A stretch of DNA of 64,000 bases from Stemphylium vesicarium (GCA_004380135.1 QXCR01000055.1:62001-126000), one strand, 5' to 3'; positions 10,501 through 23,273 are shown, numbered from the stretch's first letter. Notes: generated from the sequence alone by a model not told the origin. Numbers and translations: made by a program.

Positions 10501-11490
10501 GGATGCCGACATCAATATCCCAATCTGGAAGACAGCTGCCCCTGCCCGGATCACCCAGAACTACATCACCGAGGAGAACTGCCACAAGGAACCCGGTCTC
10601 GATGACCTCCAGGAGGTCGGTCGCCTACAATTCCGCGCTCGATTCAAGGCAGGCACCGATGAGTCTCATGCTGCTTTTGTAACTGATAACGATACGCGCG
10701 AGACTTTTGAGACCTGGGAATGCTGCGTCACTGAGGGTGTACGGAATCACAAGGTAGAAAAGGAGTTACCAGATCGCGTACAAGAATTGCATGAGCAATC
10801 CTTGACAGCGGGTCGCGACATACTGAAGAATGCGGATGAGGAAGAGAAGCGCAAGTGGCTTGCAAAGGATGGACAAGACTGGTCGGGCGCGTTCGGTGAT
10901 AACCCGAAAGCATACATGAACACCAAGCGACAGAAGAGACGTGAGCCTGGTGTCGAGGAGCCACTACACGACCGCTATCACCCATCAGACAACGAGGAGA
11001 ATGATGACTCTGACGATGATTATGGCGAGGGAGATTCTTCGTCCGATATTGGTGTCGAAGATGCCGATACTGTTGGTAATGCAAGTGCCATGAGTGGTGG
11101 CCCTGGTGGTGGCAACAAGAGCAAAAATAACGGCAAGTTGAAGTCACAGAAGACAGACTTATCGCCTACCGAAGACCATCACCCCCGTCAGTCAGAATCG
11201 ACAGCCCGAACAAGCAGTACCGGCGAGACAGACGATACCACATCGTCCGGAAATTATAACAAACAAAACAAGCGAGCCGAAGAGCGAAAGCACCGAGGAC
11301 TGATGCAGTGGAAGCCCGCACGGAATGCAAAGTTTGCAAAGGATGAAGCTAAGATCGGGCTATCTAAACTCAAGAAGAAGGTTACCGGAGGATTGGACGG
11401 AAGACAGCCAGGTGTCGAGACTGGTGAGTTACCCGCCACAAGCATCAGTACTTGATATAGCATGCTAACATGTTGACAGAAACTGGATAA
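7501..11490 (+). CDS. mug190: Mug190/tricalbin-like SMP and C2-domain membrane protein
   Basis: Six exons (7501-7830, 7878-8252, 8305-8965, 9018-10007, 10071-11423, 11480-11490) encode 1239 aa. A charged Gln/Glu/Lys-rich N-terminus is followed by a hydrophobic hairpin at about residues 176-215. An SMP-like lipid-binding region follows at about 225-450 (LPESVEWMNTFLSIAW, then a hydrophobic basket). A C2 domain lies at about 480-600 (SDPYITIAF and ELWDSDRHTADD supply acidic Ca-loop residues) and a second, more degenerate C2 at about 665-790. The tail is acidic and disordered. This order matches fungal Mug190/tricalbin relatives, which tether ER to plasma membrane and shuttle lipids. Intron 2 is GC-AG, and the final coding exon is only 11 nt. 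The ATG at 7501 was preferred because no ATG lies upstream in frame. Confidence 0.8.
8253..8304 (+). other. GC-AG intron in the SMP/C2 gene
   Basis: The conserved frame before (VRGQM) and after (ASLNLLPESVEW) only joins in phase if the donor is GCAAGT directly after the ATG codon at 8250-8252. The nearest GT donor (8258) would shift the frame. GCAAGT is the usual consensus for the minor class of GC donors, and the acceptor is ACACAG. Length is 52 nt with a CTAACTA-like branch site before the acceptor. Confidence 0.65.
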
Positions 11491-14400
11491 GCACGCGCAG
11501 CTGTGAACAGAGTGTTTGCAATCTAGGTCGATGCCACTTTCAGATCGGATATCACTTTTTCCTACAACATCTTTTCATCGAGCGAAGGGGCACAGGGACT
11601 TTTGGGAATAACATAGCTTCTTCTTCATGTCTTGCGGGCCTAGCCAAAGCTTGATAATGTCATAGTATAATAATGATAACAACGACAACAACAAATGTTA
11701 GATATTCCAGTGCAGCAGCATGTCGTGGTTCATTCCAACTCGAGCATTGCGGACCCATCCTCCCTATCCTCGGCTTGCGGACCGTGTGAGTTCCGTATTT
11801 TGAGGAGCCTTTTCATTTGGACATTCCAGGGAACAACAAAATGAGCAGGGTGATTGCTTTCACGGTACTATGACCCCGGCTGAAGCATGTCATGATGGTC
11901 GTCACAATTAGCGATCCAATATTTGAAGATCATATCAGCCACGTAAGCACGACCCCAACATAAGCGGGAGTTCAAATGCACAGACTAAGCTTCATGAATC
12001 AGTGATGGGCTGGATCTGTTAAATTTGCGCGCATTACCAGGTCGAACGAGAGCTTTCATTCGTCTGCCTTGGGCAGCTCACTGTTGGCCTGAAAAACAAC
12101 AACACCGCACTATTCTATTCTAGTTTGCTCCTCGTGGATGACGTTTCAACCATTGATTTCGGCCCTCATTCCAGGAAAGCGGTCATTCCAAGGCAGCATC
12201 GGCCATCTCGCTTGACCAGCTACGCGCCGGCGCCTGTAGCGGCGCGGTAGTCTTAGCTCATAAGCCACAAAATCCAACGGCTTAGAAGCGAGAACATGAT
12301 TCGGGGGTAACGGCGTTGATCAACCGGGTCGGGACCAGTTTTTTCGCTGTGCCACTTGGGACGGGCGCTTAGAGAAGCATGACGGGACAAATTTACGCCC
12401 TGCACACCTGCCCGATTTTGCGAGGCTTGGATTGTTTAGAAGTGAGACATACGGCTTTACTTTACCTGTTGATCTGACCACCATCGGTCGCGATGAGTGT
12501 TAGTGCTGGCGGAGTTGGGACTTGCACGCGGGACGGGTTGCGCACACGTCTTTGACAACAAAATTCCAAGTTACGTTAAGGTTGCAGGAGAGAAACCGAA
12601 ATTTAAGCGCTTGGGTTCTCGTATGATTGCTCCCGCGTGGTCCATGCCATACAAGATCTTTGAGTCGAGATCCCTGGGTAGCCGCAGTTCGCCGTAAGCG
12701 TTAGCATGCCCTGGTGAGTTAGAATCGCGCCTTGAAAATCATGAGGAGATGGCTACGAAAGCATTCTCGGCTGCGAAAATGGTCGCATCCGCGTCGATAG
12801 GATAAAGTTGTCGTCGTGTTGGTTGCGACGGAACCGCGTCTGAATGTTCGGCTAGCTTGCATATGCAGGCCCAGTTGTTGGGGAGAGAGTGACCGATTTC
12901 TTGCACCTGCATGCATTGGTATCTGGTCACATGCTTCTAGCACACTTCATACACTGGGGGAAATTGACCCATCAATCTGGCTGCTCCTGAGCCCACGGTG
13001 CTGGAATAGCATCCACTGTTTATTGTTGGACTCCTAGCGCATGTCGTGAGGTGTCATTGAGCCCCATACCATGACACACAATGGCCTCGAAGCTGGCTCT
13101 GCTTTCTGCCCCAAGTCATACCTAAGGGAGTCGATGCGGCTGCGATGAATGAAATGCCGACGGCACAGCCGGCTGACGAGTCTAGGCTGTGTGTGACGTG
13201 AGTATATTTTCCCATTCGCCGACTACCGTTTGATGCCTCAAGATTTGGACGGGGGGGGGGGGCTTTGTATGTGTGCGTAGGGCTCTGTGTGGTCGCAGAA
13301 AGGGTCTAAGGCGTGGAAAAACGTGGAGTTACCCTGTCAAACCCTAGTTAGGTGGGTATCAAGTACTATCCGAGCCGACCCCACTCGCGTCGCATTCCTT
13401 TCGTTTGTGCGCATCTCCGTACATGCGATTGCGAAGCCTTATCTGGTTTAAGTGGGTAGCGTTGGGTGGTGTTGCCTCAGTTGTTGAGTACCTAGGTATG
13501 CATTGTATGGCGTCAAGGACATGTACAGGGTCTTGCCCATAATCAATTCTTGTTGCACATGACTTGAATGGCTCATCGGTATCCTTTTAGGTGAACGTGA
13601 TGTTGTCATGCGACTTTTGGAACCCTGGATGTCTATTAGGAGATGACATTGTGAGAAGATCGAGCCTGATTGTGTCAGTGTCAGATCGTGTCGGCAGCTA
13701 CTTTGATAGCCAGACATACTTGGAGAACTACACATTCTAGAAGTCTTGGTTAGAAGAGAAGGAGATGATGCGCGATTCATCCCATAAAAGCGGCACGTAA
13801 AGAAGCGGGGACCTAGTCTCCATAAGTACCTCCCAAGCCAAAGCTATGGAGCTGCTTCACCGATAGTAGCCACGCCTCGTTCCTTTGCGCACTACTGCCA
13901 TTTCAGCATCGCAGTCGATTTCCAAGATTCCAGGTTACATTTTCCAAGATGTTGTTGTTCGGTTCCTTTACCGACTTCTTTTGACTCGGCTTCCGTGGGC
14001 CGCTCAGGGCAAGAATATCGGCTCCATGGAGACCATTTCCCTAAAAGAATGCACATGCTGCTACTAAAAACGGATAAGTTCATTCTAATGGTCTCCTTGT
14101 ACTGCGTTTTCTGCTGCGGGACGAGGCAAGCCCTCCCGGGTTTTCCCACTCGCTGCTTGCAATTCGTCAGGACCGTGAACATCCAACTCGAAAGCGACGA
14201 ATCATATCCTAAAATCAGTGGGAAAAGGCGCTTGACACGTAGCTATGCAGGCATACTGGCTTCGTAACGGTACACAAGATCGTAGGTGGCTGCTAATCCC
14301 GGAGCTTGGTCTGCTCTCTTTCTCGGCGGAAGACCGGCCCAACAAGAGTCTGCAGAGTTGAGGTCTACTGATGGGAGAGGTAGAGTAGGGCTTTGAAATC

Positions 14401-15317
14401 AGCACTGCATCTTTGATAGTCGAAAGCACCGTGTAACCGAGACATATCTTAGGATCTATTGATTCCAATACTGACGCACATAACCGATCACAAGCTGCTG
14501 CCACAGTATATCGTGGTTAATAGCGCCGATATGGGTCAGCATTGCAGTGAACCCCATTCTACTGGGTCTTGAGCAACCCTGATTGGAGTGGAGATCGATC
14601 ACCCCGTCTGTCGTAGCCCCATCATACAGAGCAAGAAGACTGCATCTGCTTGGGAATCGCCCCGCGTCATCATCCATCGTCGGCCACCAACGGCTGACTA
14701 GATTCCGTCTAAGGCGCTGGCTGACGGGGGTGTCAGTTGGAAGTCTACCCCTCGCAGCTGCTCAGGATGCTCGCGCCGTCTGCTGTTTCCAGGATCGATG
14801 CCCGCATTGACAGTCAGCCATGCGAGCGCAGCGGAAAAATGCAAGGCTCGGTCCGTTCAACATAGTGTGAGGCGTGCGTCAGTGAAGCGGGAGCCGAAGG
14901 CAGTCGCACTCCTGGGAGGGTAGCACTGCCGCTTCGACGCCGGGCCCTTCTGCAATAGCGAAAACCTTGGAGATCAATTAGCAAGCCAGAAAACTTTCTT
15001 AGCACACATATCAGTGGCAAATGGGTGCACATGTCGGCAGCAAGTTATATGTTTGCGAGCTGTTTGGTCACGATCGGTGCCGTCGCCCGCACGCAGGGTG
15101 AAAAGAAGACGCAGGTGCAGTCAGTTTTCTTTCCATTATAACTGCCTCAGATACTAGTATTCCAACGCATTCTGGCTGTGTTCGCTCGGTTCAAGTAGTT
15201 TGCCTCCCTGAGTGCATGATGCCGCCCTGTTATAACTCCCAAAAAAGACCGGTATAGAAATGACTCCGTATAATGATGTCTTTGGACACTCGTGTTGCCG
15301 GAAAAATTGAGAGTGCT
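11491..15317. other. Long region without recognisable genes
   Basis: About 3.8 kb follow the SMP/C2 gene. It includes that gene's 3' UTR, a short ACAACAACAACAAA tract near 11680-11695, a G+C-rich imperfect palindrome near 12222-12250 (GCGCCGGCGC core), and a G12 homopolymer at 13251-13262. Open frames up to about 110 codons occur on both strands but show no family motif or start context. I see no transposase or reverse-transcriptase motif and no terminal repeats. Confidence 0.5.
13251..13262. repeat. G12 homopolymer
   Basis: Twelve consecutive G residues in the gene-poor region. Such tracts are prone to length variation and sequencing error. There is no nearby gene it would affect. Confidence 0.85.
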
Positions 15318-15558
15318 TTAACGGCGACGGGGTGCGCACTGGTGCGGCAGTTAGCGAAATGCCGAAGCTGGTGGCCGCGGGACTGACCAAACAATGAGCG
15401 CACAGCTGATCATTCTGATCGATGAAGTTGTAGTTCTGGGGGTGGCCCTCCTGTTGCCAGTTTCGGCATGGGTGTCTGTAGTAGCCACCACCTGTTGCGC
15501 CAGTAGGTCTGCCGCCAGAAGATGACTGTTGCTGCTGAGTTTGGGATGAGGAAGACAT
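15318..15558 (-). CDS. Small cysteine/histidine-containing hypothetical protein
   Basis: Proposed two-exon gene: 15558-15388 and 15338-15318, 63 aa. The 49-nt intron starts GTCAGT and has a CTAAC branch motif 11-15 nt before CACCAG. Read this way, the protein is a Gln/Ser/Gly-rich N-terminus followed by YYRHPCRNWQQEGHPQNYNF, then LCAHCLCAPRRR and a stop. The Cys, His and final CxxCxC spacing suggests a small metal-binding or disulphide fold. Without splicing the frame continues to TAA-free codon 134 ending at 15154, but the sequence past CAHCL is less gene-like. I do not recognise a characterised family. A pyrimidine-rich, A+T-rich leader lies upstream of the ATG. Confidence 0.4.
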
Positions 15559-18244
15559 GGTAGCGGGCTTATAATTGAAGTAGATAAATAGATGCAGCTA
15601 GTGTTTGGAGTTGATAAGATGAAGAGCAGAGTGCGATGGGTAGGAGAAGATGATCGCCTTCTAGATGATTTTTTCTGCATCGAAGACATTGATCACTTTA
15701 TAGTCGCACAAGATGCCTTCCTCAGATCTCGCCATGCGGTTTCCGCGCCTCAATCTAAGATCATTAGACGGAGTAACGGTAGCTAGGCAGAGTTCGCCCC
15801 TACCGAGGACGGTCACATTGCATTGATGGTCGGGCCCGGGAAGTGGCCGTCAGGCAGTCTTGTGAGAAGAGCGAAGGCGCCACACGGCACAACGAACGCC
15901 TCACGACACCGGTGCATCGGCAGGAAACCCCCCAACCGTGCCTCCGCCACACTAGTTTACAACTCCCGGAGCCGCTCTGACAACATACGCTATCGCTCTT
16001 CAGCTATCGTGTAGTTCCTAATCCACCTTCGGCTTCAATTCGGCTGTTCTGAGCCAATCTCTTTCTGGTAAGCGCCGCACCGATCGATTACATATTCGCA
16101 GCAACCGCGAACAGCCTCAGGCTCCAAACATCGGTCTTTCCGTAACTGCCTAGCAACAGCAGGTTACGTATTCAGCTTCGATATGCCACTCCATGTCTCA
16201 CACCGGACCCACACATATATCTTCCATCGGCATGATATTAGTACCTGCCAAATGCTTGTCATCCAACACCACGCTAGGTGCAACGGAGTGGGCACCATTC
16301 CACCAAGCCAGAAACTTTACTATGGGCTGCTGATCAATAACTTTCCAACAAAAGCCGCCCCCAATCGGTACCAGGTATCTGCACAAGATTTGCTGTAGCT
16401 GGCGCTCCGAGTTGCTCGAATCAACCCTTGGGTGAATCGCAGTCTGGTGCCAACCCACAGCCATCTATGACAACACCGTACAAGGTCCGCACAAGGCCCG
16501 TCGTCCTCAGAAATACGGCGTGAATGCTACCTCAGGAGATTGAACAGGCGAAGCTAACATTATTGAATCAGCTGTTGTTCGTCGTCCCCAAGCATCCTAC
16601 GTCAAAGAGCTGAGCGCGCACAGCTGGAGCCTGGTAAGAGATAGCCAAGTACATCCAGGTGCTATTGGACGGTAGCTCCCGCGCATCTCGTTTATTCACA
16701 AGATGTAATACGTATTCTTCTCTTGTGCAGCGGCGTTCCAGATCCGCTTGCAAAGCCGTCAAAGCATTGCTCTTCGTTCGATCGAATGACCTTGCGAAGC
16801 ATGTAGTCATCGCAGTGCCGAGAGGAATGTTGTCGCAAACCTCAGGCATCAGCGAGTATAGCGCTCCAATCTCCGGAGATCAAAGACTTTCCATTGGAGG
16901 TGGAGCCAGGCGACGACCACGCGCGCTCTCAATGAGCACATCCTAAGCCGCCACCACCGCCCTTGCTGACGTTTCCGGTCGCGGCAAAGGGGTATCCAGC
17001 AGCTGAGGTATTCCAAAAAAACACACTCAGTCCTTCCGGTATTCGGAACGAGCGGGGCCAGCGCGGGGAACCATCGCTCAGCCCGAAAGCTGCGAAGCAT
17101 TGATGTCACCCGTCTGTAGCAATCGCGCCCTGATCTCATGACTTGAACGAGCGGATTCGATTGGCTTCCGAATATTTTGGGTGTTGACACAGGGAAGCAA
17201 CCCTATGAGAAGAGCCCATATGGTGGTTTCCTTCCAGTCTGGTCCCCAGACGTGCATACAACGCATAAACGCGCTTCAAACCTCCCCTCGCAACCGCGCC
17301 GCACGCGATCGTGGGACTACCGCGGACGCTAAACGCGGGCTCTGCTATCGATAACACAAATCTATTGGAAGTCGGCGGAATGCCGGATAGATGTCCAATG
17401 AACGCCAACTGCACGTCGACGAATCATGGGAAGGAAGTGCGGACAGCGTGCTTGCGCAAGGGAGCATTGGCAGCTTTCCGAAACAGTTTTATCGAAAAAG
17501 AATCCTTCAAATGACCAGCAACATCCTCCCGTGGGCGGTAGGCGCATGCGGTCTTCCGCGGATTGCAACCTCTGCACGGCACCTTCACCTGCGTGATTGG
17601 TACGAAAGAATGTTGCGCCACGACCTACACCCTTCAGTAAAGGCTATGCACAGCTTTGCAATCATCCTTATCATAGCATACCGCTGATATATCCCGTATC
17701 AAAGTGCGAAAACGTCGGGACGTCGACAATCGGAAGCACCGCAACATGGCTTTGAAGACGACATTGAAGAAGCTCTGCCTCAACAATTGGGGGCCAATGC
17801 CAACGATAAGGGCGAGTACCGCAGGCAGCCATGATGCCTATCATGATCGGTGTGAGAAGGAATCATAAAGCCCCAGCTCCTTCGCCGGAAGCGTCCAATG
17901 GGTGAGTATAGCCGTCTCATGAGCTTATTGACGAAGACTAGGCCGCACATACATCCATTCAGCGTGGAAGAACATTCTTTAGAATGTCTCACTGAACGTT
18001 GCATCGATCCACTTCCAATCATCGAGATCGGTGACGACACTGCAGCCCCGGCGAACGAAGGAAGCCAGACGCACGCGGTTCCCGAGAATACTTCACATGC
18101 GCCTTCAGAAGACATGATAGGGGCGGGAGAAGTGACAATACATACCAAATGAGACGAAGCCAGCTTTCGAAAACGTCTGGGAGCGAGTAGACCCCATTCA
18201 ACAAGCTCAGTCATGCCCACGGTCTCCTCTAAAACTTCGTACAT
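15559..18244. other. Gene-poor region upstream of the DCL2 3' end
   Basis: About 2.7 kb without a supported gene. Two overlapping open frames near the right end are the best candidates: 17898-18152 (+, 84 codons) and 17780-18244 (-, 154 codons, whose ATG overlaps the DCL2 stop as TGATG-like adjacency). Neither has a recognisable domain, and they overlap each other on opposite strands, so at most one could be real. The rest shows mixed composition with no repeat structure I can see. Confidence 0.45.
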
Positions 18245-21200
18245 TCATACATCCTCCAGCAGGATTCCGCCGCCCTCCTCGGCGTCGAAGAACTCATCGT
18301 CCTCTTCTTCTCCCATGACTATATCCTCGACATTTGCCCTCTCCAATAATGCGATGGCTTTCCAGGCAGCAATGGTCTCAGCCTGTAGTCTCTTGACGCC
18401 CTTTACCACACCTCCGATGTCCTTTCCATCGATTCTCACCTGGACCATGTATCCCGTCTCTTTGCTTCCGTTCGATCCGCCTCCACCGCCGACGCCGTCA
18501 CTCGTGACACGAACATACTTCACACCCTTGTCTACGGCAAGGATACCTAGCCGTTCTTTTGGATGAAGGCAGTCTACACCATCGCGCAAGATGCGTTCAA
18601 GGCATGACAATATACCCAAGCGGCGGACAAACTCTTCGCAAACTGCAAAAGAGCCGTGACTATCAATGTAGAGAGCGCCTAGAACGCTCTCGACTATATC
18701 CGAGAGAAACTTGGGGGGGTCCGTGAGTGAGAGAGCGTGCCATGGGAAACGAGCGTCGTGCTCTAAGGCAGCAGCAATCTCGCCTCGTGCTTCCGCGTGT
18801 TGGCGCATAGCTTCGGCTCGCGACGTCACGAGCTCGTAGCTTGAAGAACGAAGAAACTGCCATAGGGCTCTTTGGTGAACTTCAGGTTTGAACGTCTCTT
18901 TGTTCGTCAGTTCTTCTTCTACAGTCGTCTCGAACATGCTGTACGTGAGAAAAGAAGCGTTGACCATGGCTGCTCGGATGCCATGCATCTTGTGGTGTGG
19001 TAGCCCCGGCTTGTGAGCGTAGAGTCGCTTGGAAATGATGTAGTCGAGCACTGCGTCACCGAGGAACTCTTCACGCTCATATGAGCAGTGTGTGTTGAGC
19101 CCGCGGAATGTTGAATGTGTGAGTGCTTCTAGGAGCAGTGCTTTGTTGTTGAAAATGTGGCCTATCAGACTCTCCACCAGAGCAAGACTCATTACTGTGT
19201 CCTGACAGGGAGCGGCTTTATACAGTGTATCGTTCGCTTCTTGGATTGGCGTCCAATTTTCCAGCGGTAATAGAGCTTGCACGCATGCAAATGCTTTTGT
19301 TAACCCTCCGACAAGATACGACGCACCAATGAGCGATTCTATCACGTCGGCGATCAGCTTTGACGATTTTTGCTGCTTAGCTGGCGATGTCATATCAGCG
19401 AGTATCTGACTGATATATCTGGGCTTCCACTTGGCTCCAGTGAAGCGCTTGTAGAATATGAATTGGTCAAGACCAGCAGCCAACGTTGCTCGAGCCAAGT
19501 ACCCATTGCTGATTAGCTTGCCCTTCTTCCCTGTCAGCATGCCTTCGGGCATGCGGAGATAGGCAGCCATCAGATGGAGAGAAGCAATGAACTTTAAGAT
19601 GCAGTCTCCAAGAAACTCCATCCTCTGGTAGTCCTCGCCCTCTTCAGCTGCGGACGATGTGAGTGCAGTGACGACTACTGGCAGATGGAAGGCGCCGATA
19701 TCGACTTGCTTTAGAAGGGTCGTCCGGAGTTTTTCCGCGACCATGTACACTTCCAGCTTATGCGCGATCGATGGAAACAATAAGGCCAAAATGGTGTAAG
19801 GGGTTGGAAGGTTGTCGACTACGCACGCTGCTGCTGCAAGACTCTCTACCCTAGTATACGCCTCGCTCTTGTTCTCGCTTTCATAGACGGGATGTAAGAA
19901 GTCCCGGCGCTTGGGAAAGCGCACGGCTTCGATCAGCGTTTCTTCTACACTCGGAGACCCTTGCGACTGCTGTGCCCTTATGGTTTTTGCAATGAACTTT
20001 CGCACGTCTCCCAACTGTGTTATCAGCCCCCAATTAATTGGATCAGGGACGCCTTGAGCTAGGAATTCGAGCGCTGATCGCTGACCTTCGGTCGCTGCAT
20101 GCCACTCGCGAAGTTCAGCATAAGAAAATGCGCGACCTGATTTGTCACAGGGGGCGAGTAGGTAGAGAAAGTCGCGAACGTCCTCCTTGATGTGGACTCC
20201 AAAGACCGAACGCAGCATCTTCCAGGTGATAGAGCGCAGCAACTGAAGCTCAGCATCAGTCAAGGTTTTACCATATAGCGACGACGCTGTCACTGTGTAT
20301 CGCTTGGTTTCGTTCCAGTGTAACAATATGTCTGGCATCGCAGGCATAGCCGACGGCGTCGAGAGTATCATGCGTAATGGCTCCTCTCCGTGCGCCGTCA
20401 CTTCGAGTAGAGTACAATGCCATTTATTGGGGTCGCCATGGTGAGACTCTGCGACGGTTTGCCAGGGGTCTAGAGTTTGCGAGACTGGTACGAGCGAGGG
20501 CTGATCGTCGCGAATTTGGTATTGCGCCGCCTGGTCGTCTTCCTCGTCTCTTACTGGCAGGAGGTTATCGTTCACTAATCCCGCAACGTACAAAGCTTTG
20601 TAAGCTTCAAAAGCAGCATCCTTCTGCGCCATCTTTTCTGTTATCCAAGACTCGGAGCTGCTTGCTGTTCTGACCGCTGGATCAACGGAGATGGGCAGTG
20701 TGACCTTGGCGGTGATCCGACCATCGGTATTTGTGAAGTCGAATTCTGGCCGTGTTTCGACGTATGCTCCGGAGGCTAGACGAGCACAGAAATGATACAG
20801 GTGTTGGGAGGCATTGTCGAGAGTGAGTAGAGCACTAAAGGATTCGTCAGTCGGAACTAGGGAGAGTTAGGATGTTCCCCATGGTGAATCATCGAAATTA
20901 AAGTCTAGTATGCTGTCTGCACGGACTCACCCAGTACTGTCAACCTTGAAATACCGTGAGCCGTCCTCATCGATCTGTTCTTTCTTTCGCGCCAGTTCAA
21001 CTTGACGCTTATCATCTTCGTACGCTTTCCTCATTTCGGCTTCAAGTGATTGCCAGGATGACGAGGAACGGGCGACTCCAGTGTCGGGAACAAGGATGAA
21101 ATAGCGCGACCGTTGTTGTCTTGCTCTCCCCCGTCGTTGAACAAAGCTCTTAAGGTTTTTGGGACGCTCAAAGCATACCACAAGGTGGCAACTAGACACA

Positions 21201-22840
21201 TCAATGCCCTCTTCCAATACACTCGTGGCCAGGACAAGATTGATGCTACCAGCCCTGAAGTCGTCAAGAGTCTTCTGTTGGTTTTTCGGCTCCGCGTAAC
21301 TGCATATATTTGATTTGCGCTTGGATGTCTGCGATTCTCCGACAAAGGTGCCTACCCGTAGTAGGCCTTGTGTACGGGGATGAGAGGTCAATATCTGGGC
21401 GAGAGATGCCACCCATACTCTTTGTTCAGCGAACACGAGGCCAGTAAAATTCGGATTTCCAGTGGCTTCGCTGACCAAGGTATCGACGAGGATATTTACC
21501 TTGTGCGACAATCTCTCCAATATGGGAACAGTGGTAATACTGGTATCGCGAAGCGGGAGTTTCTTGAAAATGGTTAAAAGATGCTGCCTCTCTTTGGTTG
21601 TTAGGTCGAGTAGTTGCTCATCGGCGATACGGTTGAAATTCGCAAACTTGTCCACGCATTGATGTAAGTAGTATTCCATGGCAGACTGCCCGAGCTCTTC
21701 TTCCATCGCATCTGCTTTCGTGACCAGCTGCTTAAGTTGATCGTGACAGTACGTTTTGTTACTATTCCAAAGCTTTTGGAGTTGCCGAGCGACATCGTGT
21801 CCGTTTCTTTGCTGTTCCAAGAGAGCAGTCACGTAGGGATCTTTCATGAGATCGTAAGTCGTGTATGCATTCTTGAGTGCCAGCAACAAGACAGAGGGGC
21901 TTCCACTTGGACTGCGCGGGGGGTAATTGATCTGCATCAGCTCTGGTTGGTGAGCATAGCTGATCAATTCAGATCTGTACAACTTTGGTGTGCGTGCGGT
22001 AGCTTGTAAGTTCTGCTCGATCATCCTTTTAGGCGTTAACAACATCCAGGCTTTGAGGGAATCAAGGCTTACTGAAGGCCTTCTTTGCTGGCTGCTGCTT
22101 TCATGACAGGGCTAGCACTCAGCCCAAGAATCTTGGGCAACTCAGCGTTTCCGCTCTGCAGTTGGGGCATATAGAAGTCCTCCATGATCCGATGCGCTGG
22201 ATGCTTCTCTCTGCAATGGTGCGCTATAAAACATTAGCCAGAGATTTCTCTCTCAACGCTACACACAAACCCTCATCAAAGATAAGCAAAGCCAATTTGC
22301 TCAATCTCACAAAACCATGTGTAAGCGCATCAAGCAATACCTGATGGGTTGACAAGACTACACGGACGTTGTGTAACACCGTATCCCAGTCGCTCTGCTT
22401 TGTCCAGAGTTCGATATCGTCCCTTCCACAAAGTAGCTGATACCCAAATCCAGGCAAGTTGGATTGGAAAACTTCATTTTGTTGTTCGCAGAGTGTCACT
22501 GTGGGTGCTAAGAACCATACGAGCTGGTTGAGAGGGTGAGACGTAATCTAGCGTGAGGGCCTAGCGGCAAGTAGGTATCCGCACCTTGTGGTGCTGGCAC
22601 ATCTCCAACTCCGCTCGTGTTCGTTCGATCGCACTGCGAATTGGTCAACGAGAAGCTTTCAGGGCATGAAGAGAGGAATTACATGTGCGTCTTTCCGGAG
22701 CCTGTGTCCATGACGACGATGATGTTGTCTTTCATGCTTTCCTCGACCATTTCCGCCTGGTAGCCTCGCAACCGGAATTTTTCGCTGGGAGATGCGATGG
22801 CGGCTGAGTCACCGTCACTATTTTGCATGGGAGAATCCAT
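18245..22840 (-). CDS. dcl2: Dicer-like protein 2
   Basis: Six exons (22840-22683, 22633-22585, 22523-22271, 22223-22073, 22025-20931, 20834-18245) encode 1431 aa. Order of domains: DExD/H helicase with P-loop MDTGSGKT (residues 44-51), QHHKLVWFLAPT and DEAH (152-155); helicase C-terminal domain with ATSVLEEGIDV and QRRGRARQQRSR; Dicer dimerisation domain (about 570-660); RNase III domain a (YQRMEFLGD near 971-979, with LIADVIESLIGA near 1062); RNase III domain b (YEREEFLGD near 1154-1162, with FLSDIVESVLGA); and a C-terminal dsRBD-like fold. Acidic metal ligands are present in both RNase III domains. Fungal DCL2 cuts long dsRNA, including mycoviral RNA, into small interfering RNAs. No PAZ domain is obvious, as is usual for this clade. 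Confidence 0.93.
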
Positions 22841-23273
22841 GAATGAACTGGAGCAGCGAATGCGATGCTAGTATAAGTCTGAATGCAATATAATTCGAGG
22901 CGTTCGACGTTGAGCTTCGTTGGTCAAGGCAGCCATGGTCCCCAATAGCGCTAACGATGTTGGCTGATTAACGGCGTGCAGGTCAGGTCGTACAAGGCAG
23001 AAAACCACCTAGGGCATATGCGACGAATTCCACTTCACAATAGCTACCTGGAGCACTGCGGTCCGATTTAAATGTGCACACATATAATTCTGCAAGCGCG
23101 CAATCCGACTGGTCTCCAGGGTGTGCGATTTGTGCGTCAACTGATGTGATTCAACAGAGCGGCGAGGAATGGGCATGTCAGAACGTCATTTTCGTAAATG
23201 CTACATAAGGCGCTTCATGCCTTTGGTCGTTACTGGCACCGTGCTTCACAGGCGCCCAGGCACTCTACAATCA
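22841..23273. other. Spacer with DCL2 promoter and proteasome gene 3' flank
   Basis: 433 bp between the DCL2 start and the stop of the proteasome alpha-2 gene, both on the minus strand. It must hold the dcl2 promoter. I see no further gene and no clear named motif. Confidence 0.5.

Noticed and set aside
12222..12250. G+C-rich palindrome as possible mobile-element end
   Set aside because: No matching second end, target-site duplication or transposase frame nearby.
13995..14267. 90-codon plus-strand frame in the gene-poor interval
   Set aside because: No motif, overlapped by opposite-strand frames of similar length; consistent with chance.
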